Both the position numbers and the translations under genes were made by a program. A DNA stretch of 64,000 nt from Deinococcus aquatilis DSM 23025. GTDB taxonomy: Bacteria > Deinococcota > Deinococci > Deinococcales > Deinococcaceae. The stretch covers positions 177,134-241,133 of the forward strand of contig NZ_KB899696.1 in the NCBI RefSeq assembly GCF_000378445.1, in the 5' to 3' direction. Every line of letters starts with the position of its first letter. Position 1 is the first letter of the stretch. This document shows, piece after piece, positions 58,382 through 64,000 of this stretch. The notes under the pieces were generated by a model. That model saw only the letters and a list, made by a program, of their open reading frames with translations. It did no database searches and was not told the origin of the DNA.

Positions 58382-60186
58382 GGCTGTGCCCCGGTCGATA
58401 CGGCGGGGGGTTGAGGTTCAGACGGGGCAGCAGGCAGACGCAGCGTGACCGTGGTTCCTGAATCTGCTCCCGGCGCGGTTTCCGACTGTGTTCCCGAGAC
58501 GGTGGCCCTCACGCTCCGCACTTCCAGCGTGCCGCCCGCACCCGCCGCCCGCTCGCGCATACTGCGCTGGCCCAGCGTGCCCCGGCCCTGTAGATCGGGA
58601 TCGAAACCACGCCCATTGTCGCGCACGCTCAGGGTGACCCACCCGTCCGCCTGCGTCACACTCAGCCACACCTGAGAAGCGCGGGCGTGCTTGACCACGT
58701 TATGCAGGGCTTCCTGCGCCACGCGGTAGGCCGCAGCCTGGGCATCGGGCGTGAGATGGGGTTCGGCGGGCAGGTCGGCAAACACCGTCAGGCCGTGACG
58801 GGCTTCCATCGCCTGGGCATGTCCGGTCAGGGCTGCCACCAGCCCGCCTTCTTCCAGGGCGTCCGGGCGCAGGCTGAACAGCAGGGCCTTCATTTCCGAC
58901 ACGCCGCCCTCGGCCAGCCGAATCGTGTAATCCAGGCTGGCGCGGGCTTTTTCGGTATCCCGGTCCAGGGTGGCGCGGGCGGTTTTGGCTCCCAGCGTGA
59001 TGCCGTACAGAGCCTGTGCCACGCTGTCGTGCAGTTCGCGGGCCAGGCGGGCGCGTTCCTGTTCTCCGGCCCGTGTGCCTGCACGCTCGATCAATTGGGC
59101 GGCGTGCAGGGCGGTTCCGGCATGGTCAGCAATGCTGAGTAAAAAGGCCAGTTCATCGGGGCCGGGGCGCGTGCCGGGAGCGTACACCGCCCGCAACGTG
59201 CCGCCGTCCAGCACCTCTGCCGAGGGCGGCAGCGTGACCGAAAAAGAGACCAACGTGGCCCCGCCCGCCGCAAAGCGCACGTCGGCCTCTCCCTGCGGTA
59301 CAGGCGCGGGCTGAACAGACAACGACCACTCGGCGGGAAACGTACCGCTCGACGCCCTGGGGCTGCCATCCGGCGACAGGAGCGCCACGGCCTGCGCGGT
59401 ACTTGCCAGGCGGGCCTGCACAGCGAGGTCGGCCAACGTCGCCTCCAGATCGTCGCCCAGCGCCACCCGGCCCGCAGCCCGGCGCAGGGCCATCACCTCT
59501 CGCCGCGCCGCCTCATAGCCCATGTCGCCGCCCAGCAGGGCCAGGGTCAGGCGCGTCCACATCCGGCCCATCAGGTTCAGCACGCCGCCCAGCACCAGCA
59601 GGCTGCCGCAGCCCAACAGCAGCAGTCCGGCCACCACCGGCAACCCCGGCATGACGGTCGAATCCCGCCAGACCAGCGGAAACAGCGGCGGATGGAGCCA
59701 CCACAACGGCGAGGCCAGTGCCCCCAGCGTCAGCGCCAGCAGCGTTCCCAGCACCAGCCAGCACAGCGCCGCCAGAGGAAACTGCACCACATGAAACAGC
59801 AGCGCCCGGTAGGTGGCCGGGTCGGACAGGGTGGCCCGCACCCAGGGCCACACACCCGTATAGGCCGGAAGCGGCCCCGCCCGGACGAACGATACGCCCA
59901 ACAACCCAGCCAGTACGCGCTGTACATCGGCCAGTCCGCCTACCAGCCAGAGTGCGCCCAGCAGCAAGGCCGCGCCGACCACCAGCGCCAGGGTCAGGAC
60001 GCCGCCCACCACGCCCACCGTCAGCAGCCCCACGACCAGACCGCCCGCCGGGAGCGCCAACAACACGTACAGCGCCACCCGGAAAGCGTAAGGGTCGATC
60101 ACGTCGGCAAACAGCCTGTGCCACACGCCGCGCCGGGCGTGAGAGGAGGGTGGAAGGGGCGGCTGGGCGGTCATGGCCCTCATCAT
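58378..60186 (-). CDS. NarX/LiaS-type sensor histidine kinase
   Basis: A 602-aa membrane kinase. About six helices lie within residues 30-220. A GAF-like segment follows (about 240-360), then the dimerisation box RARLARELHDSVAQALYGIT with the phosphorylated His, and an HATPase domain with NVVKHARASQVWLSV and SVRDNGRGFDPDLQGRGTLG. The ATG at 60186 has TAACCT six bases upstream. Its gene precedes the toast-rack and regulator genes in one operon. Confidence 0.9.
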   Translation of the reverse strand: MMRAMTAQPPLPPSSHARRGVWHRLFADVIDPYAFRVALYVLLALPAGGLVVGLLTVGVVGGVLTLALVVGAALLLGALWLVGGLADVQRVLAGLLGVSFVRAGPLPAYTGVWPWVRATLSDPATYRALLFHVVQFPLAALCWLVLGTLLALTLGALASPLWWLHPPLFPLVWRDSTVMPGLPVVAGLLLLGCGSLLVLGGVLNLMGRMWTRLTLALLGGDMGYEAARREVMALRRAAGRVALGDDLEATLADLAVQARLASTAQAVALLSPDGSPRASSGTFPAEWSLSVQPAPVPQGEADVRFAAGGATLVSFSVTLPPSAEVLDGGTLRAVYAPGTRPGPDELAFLLSIADHAGTALHAAQLIERAGTRAGEQERARLARELHDSVAQALYGITLGAKTARATLDRDTEKARASLDYTIRLAEGGVSEMKALLFSLRPDALEEGGLVAALTGHAQAMEARHGLTVFADLPAEPHLTPDAQAAAYRVAQEALHNVVKHARASQVWLSVTQADGWVTLSVRDNGRGFDPDLQGRGTLGQRSMRERAAGAGGTLEVRSVRATVSGTQSETAPGADSGTTVTLRLPAAPSEPQPPAVSTGAQP

Positions 60187-60296
60187 GCACGCAGGTTAAG
60201 GGGTGTGGGTGTGCGGGGCGTCCGCCGAAAGAGGGAAGGAGCGGGGCAGACAGGGTTTAAGAGGCTGAGGCCCTTCCTGAGACGCCTTTCCCAGGC

Positions 60297-60968
60297 TTAC
60301 CCCACGATCTGCCGGAGCCGCACCACATCCGTCACGCGCACGGTTCGGCGCTCCAGGGCGATCAGGCCCAGGCGGTAAAACTCGCCCAGTTTGCGGCTGA
60401 CCACTTCGGGCACGCTGCCCAGCTCGGCGGCGAGGGTACTGTTGGTGGGCAGCAGAAAACCGCCGGATTGGGCATGTTCCAGCAGGTAAGCGGCCAGGCG
60501 TGCGCCAAGTTCAGTCAGCACCAGCCGCTGCATTCGCGCCGTCAATTCGGCCTCCCGGCGTGCCAGGTGCGCCACCAGTGCGCGCGAAAGTTCGGGGGAA
60601 GCGAAGACCGTCTGCCGCACCTGAGAAGCAGGCAGGCTCAGCACCCGCGCAGGCGTGAGGGCCGTCAGAGTGGCCGCATACCGTCCAGGGTCGGCTGAGC
60701 CACCATCCAAAAACACTTCGCTGCCGCCCGCCACCTGCCGCGCTCCGGCCACAAACAGAGTCAGTTCCCGGCCACCGGGCGCGAGGCTCGACGCGTGAAC
60801 CGTGCCCGATTCCACCACAAAAAGCGTCTCGGCAGCTTCTCCTTGCCGTGCCAGTACCGTTCCCGCTGCGCTGTTCTGTAGGCGGGCCAGGGCCGCCAAC
60901 GGCGCAAGGGCCTGTGCCGACGCTTCTGCAAACAGCGGGGTCAGGCGCAGGAGGGCCGGAATATCCAT
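60297..60968 (-). CDS. Crp/Fnr-family transcription regulator
   Basis: A 223-aa regulator with an N-terminal cyclic-nucleotide-binding-like domain (GTVLARQGEAAETLFVVESG, residues about 36-55) and a C-terminal winged helix (NSTLAAELGSVPEVVSRKLG, then EFYRLGLIALERRTVRV). The cAMP-contact Arg-Ser/Thr pair is not obvious, so the effector is uncertain. It is on the same strand as the sensor cluster but not overlapping it. Confidence 0.87.
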   Translation of the reverse strand: MDIPALLRLTPLFAEASAQALAPLAALARLQNSAAGTVLARQGEAAETLFVVESGTVHASSLAPGGRELTLFVAGARQVAGGSEVFLDGGSADPGRYAATLTALTPARVLSLPASQVRQTVFASPELSRALVAHLARREAELTARMQRLVLTELGARLAAYLLEHAQSGGFLLPTNSTLAAELGSVPEVVSRKLGEFYRLGLIALERRTVRVTDVVRLRQIVG

Positions 60969-61030
60969 GCTGTCATGCTGGCACGCCCACAGACTGAAGA
61001 TGGACCCTCAGAACAGAGGACCTCACGGCA

Positions 61031-61267
61031 TCAGAGCGAAAAATGGGCGCGGTTACGGGCAATAAAGTCGTACTGATCGGCAGGCACGTCCTGTTCATCA
61101 AAAATGGCGCTGACGGGACAGGCAGGCACGCACGCGCCGCAGCCAATGCACTCTTCGGGATGAATGACGAACTGATCTCCGGCATCGTAAATACATTCCA
61201 CAGGGCAAACTTCGGTGCAGGCACTGTCTTTGACGCCCACGCAGGGACCGGTGATGACATGAATCAT
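61031..61267 (-). CDS. Seven-iron (3Fe-4S/4Fe-4S) ferredoxin
   Basis: A 78-aa electron carrier. MIHVITGPCVGVKDSACTEV and CPVECI give the first cluster pattern (Cx7Cx3CP plus a separate Cys), and CIGCGACVPACPV the second. The long first gap and the acidic C-terminus match the FdxA/7Fe type of Thermus and mycobacteria. Its redox partner is not encoded nearby. Confidence 0.92.
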   Translation of the reverse strand: MIHVITGPCVGVKDSACTEVCPVECIYDAGDQFVIHPEECIGCGACVPACPVSAIFDEQDVPADQYDFIARNRAHFSL

Positions 61268-61327
61268 GCGCCCTAGCTTGCCGCGCTTACGGCCCCTGTG
61301 CCATGACCTGAGTCAAGCCCGGTCAAG

Positions 61328-61365
61328 ACAAAACAGCGCCGCCTCCCAACTCGGAAGCGGCGCTG
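61328..61365 (-). terminator. Terminator of the BON-LysM gene
   Basis: On the minus strand CAGCGCCGC-14 nt-GCGGCGCTG followed by TTTTGTC. Confidence 0.8.
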
Positions 61366-61378
61366 AGATCAGGCTTCC

Positions 61379-62155
61379 TCAGCTGGGAATGCGGAGTTTC
61401 TGGCCCACCTTGATCAGGTCAGGGTTGCTGATGTTGTTGTAGTGGGCAATCTTTTTGTATTCGGCGGCGTTCCCGTAGTACTTCTGGGCAATTTCACCCA
61501 GGGTGTCGCCGGCCTTCACGGTGTACACGGTGTCTCCGGTGTCGGTGTCCTTCTCCTTGGTCAGTTCCTTGGCTCCGGCGGCGACTTTCAGGCCGCTCAC
61601 GTCCACCGAGGCCACACCGGGCACAGCGCGGGCCAACTGCTCGGCAAGGCGCTGCTCGTGGTCGTTGTCCACGACGCCGCGCAAGATGATGCTCTTGCCA
61701 CTCTGAAGCACGTCGATGGGATCATCTTTCAGTTCGCCGTTGTTCTTGATGGCGCTGTGAACGGCCTTGGCAATCTTGCTGTTGTCCTCGGCTTCCTTGA
61801 TCTCGGCTTCCAGGCTGGGGCTGGCCGCTTTTTTGGGTGCGGCGGGCGCTGGTGTGCCGATGTTGGGGGCAGAAATGCTGGGCGACGGTGTAGCGGGGGC
61901 TGCCTGAGCAGGGGCACTTGCTGGCACGGGGGTCGTTTCCTCGGCCACCAGACCACTGACATCTACGCTCTTGACGCCGTTGATGCCCTCAGCCACGATG
62001 CGCACCAGCCCTTCATAGCGGTCATTGGGCACCATGCCGCTGATGGTTACGTTGCCGCGGCTCTCCGTGACCTGAAGGCCCAGGCCTTCCAGACGGGGTT
62101 GGGCGTTGAGGGCGTCTTTCACTCGGTCGGCGGTGCTCTTTCCAAAAGGCCACAT
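61379..62155 (-). CDS. BON-BON-LysM protein
   Basis: A 258-aa protein with two BON domains and a LysM domain. BON 1 (about residues 8-70) contains ESRGNVTISGMVPND and GINGVKSVDVSGLV. BON 2 (about 130-195) contains SGKSIILRGVVDNDHEQRLA and VPGVASVDVSGLK. A Pro/Ala linker separates them. LysM (about 208-257) is YTVKAGDTLGEIAQKYYGNA to IKVGQKLRIPS and binds GlcNAc polymers. No signal peptide is evident, like YgaU/Kbp. The start MWPFGKSTADRV is the usual length. Confidence 0.9.
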   Translation of the reverse strand: MWPFGKSTADRVKDALNAQPRLEGLGLQVTESRGNVTISGMVPNDRYEGLVRIVAEGINGVKSVDVSGLVAEETTPVPASAPAQAAPATPSPSISAPNIGTPAPAAPKKAASPSLEAEIKEAEDNSKIAKAVHSAIKNNGELKDDPIDVLQSGKSIILRGVVDNDHEQRLAEQLARAVPGVASVDVSGLKVAAGAKELTKEKDTDTGDTVYTVKAGDTLGEIAQKYYGNAAEYKKIAHYNNISNPDLIKVGQKLRIPS

Positions 62156-62283
62156 GGAGGCAGCCTACACTGGAACGCGCCTACTGTGAAATACCCCACG
62201 TTTTATAAAGAGAAGCTCAGCGGCAGCTCTCATCCAAAGTGGAAACTGCCCTTCAGCACAACAAAAAGTATGAGAACGCTCGG

Positions 62284-63780
62284 TCAGGGAAGGATGGGGA
62301 GCGCAGGGAGGGCCGGTGACTCGATCCAGAGCTTGAGGGCGGCCTCCCCCTCTGGCCCGACCTGGGTTTGCGCCAGCGCCAGAAGGTCAGCCGTTCTGAC
62401 TGTGCCACCGCTGTAACGGGCCGTGTAGGCCTGCAAAAAAGCCCGAAATCTGTCGTCTCCTACGGCCACGCGCAGAGCGTGCAGGGCCAGTGCGCCACGC
62501 TGATACGCGCTCGTATCAAAGAGCTGTTCGGGGGTGCGGGCCACCAGCGGACGGGTACCGCGCCGGTTCAGCGTGTCCATCCAGCGGGCCGCGATGGCCT
62601 GTCCGTCCTGACCCTGAGCCTCGGCCCACAGCAGCTCGGCGTAGGTCGCAAACCCCTCGTTGAGCCAGACATCCGACCAATCGGCAGGAGTGATGGCATT
62701 ACCGAACCACTGGTGCGCCAGCTCGTGCAAGGCCACTGGTTCGCGGCTGGAAGTGACCGGCATGGTGGACAGCGTGGCCGTTTCCAGCGCTGGAAGCTGA
62801 GGCGTGACCACCGCCACCCCGTAGGCCTCAAAGGGGTACGGCCCAAACCAACCCGACAGCACGCGCAGCATCTCGGCGGTGCGGGCGTAGGCCTCGCGGG
62901 TCGGTTGCGCCGTGCCCACCGGAAAATAATCGCGGCGCTGCACGGGTGAGCCGCCCACACCCACAGGCACGGCAGGCGACTCCACGCGCTCAAACTGATT
63001 GACATGGATGGCCAGGGCATAGGTGGGAATCGGCTGGGCCTGCCTAAAAACGAAGGTCTGAAACCCGCCTTCCAGTTCCGTCTGGCTTACCTGAACACCA
63101 CTGGCCGCTCCCGTGAAACCTGCTGGAACCGTGATTCGCGTGGTAAAAGTGGCCTTGTCAGAGGGATGGTCGTTGCTGGGCAAAAAGGTGTGGGTGCCGT
63201 TCGGTTCGCTGAGAGTAAAGTTGGCCCCAGCTCTGGTCGCCCCGGCGCTGGCCTCATCACCGGGTACACTTTGCCAGCCCAACTCCAACGGATAACTGAA
63301 ATCGGGGTCGCGAACGATGCCGGGAGCGCCCGCATAGCTGACTGTGAGGGTGGCCTCCACTCCCGGCAGCAGCGGCGCAGGTGGGACTACCAGCAACTTC
63401 TGTGCAGCGATGTCGCTGCGGAACACCACCGGGCGGCCATTCCAGCGCACTGCCGATACGGTGGGGCCAAAAAAATCCAGCTGAATCTGGGCCAGCGGTT
63501 GCGTGGCGGTCAGCGTCAGCGTGACCTCGCCCCGAAGTTCGGAGGTGCCGGGCCGGGCCACCGTGAGGGTCAGGTCGTAATTCAGCACATCCAGCCCCAA
63601 CTGCCCCAGCGCCGGAAAGATGGAGTCCCCGGTGGTGCGGGCAGCTTGGAGAGGCGGCAGGGAGGGGATGTCCTGGACCTGGGCCACCTGTAACTGGGAC
63701 ATCTGCGCCTGGGCCTGTGCCCCAACGCCTATCAACAAACCAGTCAACACTGTTGTCAACGACTGTCTCAGTCTGTTCAT
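62284..63780 (-). CDS. Secreted M1-family metallopeptidase (aminopeptidase N-like)
   Basis: A 498-aa exported zinc peptidase. Signal peptide: RQSLTTVLTGLLIGVGAQAQ. The zinc site is HELAHQWFGNAI with NEGFATYAELLWAE 18 residues downstream. The exopeptidase motif GxMEN is replaced by ALETAT, the variant also found in actinobacterial-type M1 proteins, so the N-terminus-recognising Glu is kept. The C-terminal ERAP-like domain is absent, giving a shorter protein than E. coli PepN. ATG 63780 starts the signal peptide. Confidence 0.88.
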   Translation of the reverse strand: MNRLRQSLTTVLTGLLIGVGAQAQAQMSQLQVAQVQDIPSLPPLQAARTTGDSIFPALGQLGLDVLNYDLTLTVARPGTSELRGEVTLTLTATQPLAQIQLDFFGPTVSAVRWNGRPVVFRSDIAAQKLLVVPPAPLLPGVEATLTVSYAGAPGIVRDPDFSYPLELGWQSVPGDEASAGATRAGANFTLSEPNGTHTFLPSNDHPSDKATFTTRITVPAGFTGAASGVQVSQTELEGGFQTFVFRQAQPIPTYALAIHVNQFERVESPAVPVGVGGSPVQRRDYFPVGTAQPTREAYARTAEMLRVLSGWFGPYPFEAYGVAVVTPQLPALETATLSTMPVTSSREPVALHELAHQWFGNAITPADWSDVWLNEGFATYAELLWAEAQGQDGQAIAARWMDTLNRRGTRPLVARTPEQLFDTSAYQRGALALHALRVAVGDDRFRAFLQAYTARYSGGTVRTADLLALAQTQVGPEGEAALKLWIESPALPALPILP

Positions 63781-64000
63781 TCCTTCATAGACTAGCTTAA
63801 CTGTATTGATCAAATGTATTTCAATGTCTTATATGGATTCCGATTGAATTCCGTCGTTTTTAGGATTCAACCCAGGCAAAGCAATTAGAAAAAAGACGGA
63901 CTCGGCTGGGGGACCGACAAAAGTCATGTGAAGCCTTGGATGAGGTGCCAGCGGAGTGGGGAACTTCGTCGGCGTGAGGGTTCGGGATCAACGTTTGAGG

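Overview
The window looks like chromosome of a Deinococcus-type bacterium (Deinococcota). Base composition is uniformly GC-rich. There is an mglB-mglA pair, two genes of the futalosine menaquinone route (mqnD, mqnB), and HemQ-type haem synthesis. Many genes appear leaderless, with a TANNNT -10 box about 6-7 nt in front of an ATG or GTG. No phylogenetic comparison could be run, so the genus is an inference from gene content.

Layout. 1-6.2 kb: end of a folate/chorismate pair (pabA, pabC), a 290-bp non-coding repeat, a lipoprotein, mqnD, a secreted sorbosone/glucose dehydrogenase-like protein, and a secreted Cu/Zn superoxide dismutase fused to a beta-propeller. 6.5-12.6 kb: an ABC exporter, mglBA, a secreted phosphodiester glycosidase-like protein and a DEDDh exonuclease. 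12.6-22.1 kb: MoxR ATPase with an unusually fused DUF58-transglutaminase protein, mqnB, tdh, dnaJ and prs. 22.1-28.0 kb (minus strand): Nudix and VOC proteins, a frameshifted decapeptide-repeat gene, an FAD oxidoreductase, a MarR-MFS drug-efflux operon and a second Nudix gene. 28.1-35.1 kb: a TPP riboswitch controlling thiB-thiP-(beta-lactamase-like)-thiQ, a CsgG-like protein and thiamine diphosphokinase. 35-44.8 kb: lipoprotein hydrolase, hemL, CoA-binding protein, renalase-like enzyme, a SnoaL gene split by an amber codon, ilvA behind a candidate attenuator, a second copy of the 290-bp repeat, a TolB-like protein and an M23 peptidase.

45-56.4 kb is an accessory, partly decaying region: a 5'-truncated gene, an IS1-like remnant, orphan response regulators, three tRNA loci (one degenerate), AKR-hemQ, small membrane proteins, genes broken by a 16-bp duplication and by a G-run indel, and an AT-rich gene that resembles an immunity protein behind a toxin-tail fragment. 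Four copies of a compact unit lie in it: a near-consensus sigma-A promoter with exactly 17-bp spacing and a conserved spacer, followed almost at once by an intrinsic terminator. These would make RNAs of about 28-57 nt and are the most novel signal in the window. 56-64 kb: a Lia/Vra-like three-gene sensor system, a Crp-family regulator, ferredoxin, a BON-LysM protein and an M1 peptidase.

How genes work together: thiamine uptake and activation (riboswitch, thiBPQ, diphosphokinase), menaquinone (mqnB, mqnD), haem (hemL, hemQ) and cell-envelope stress sensing (kinase, toast-rack protein, regulator) can each be followed across several loci.
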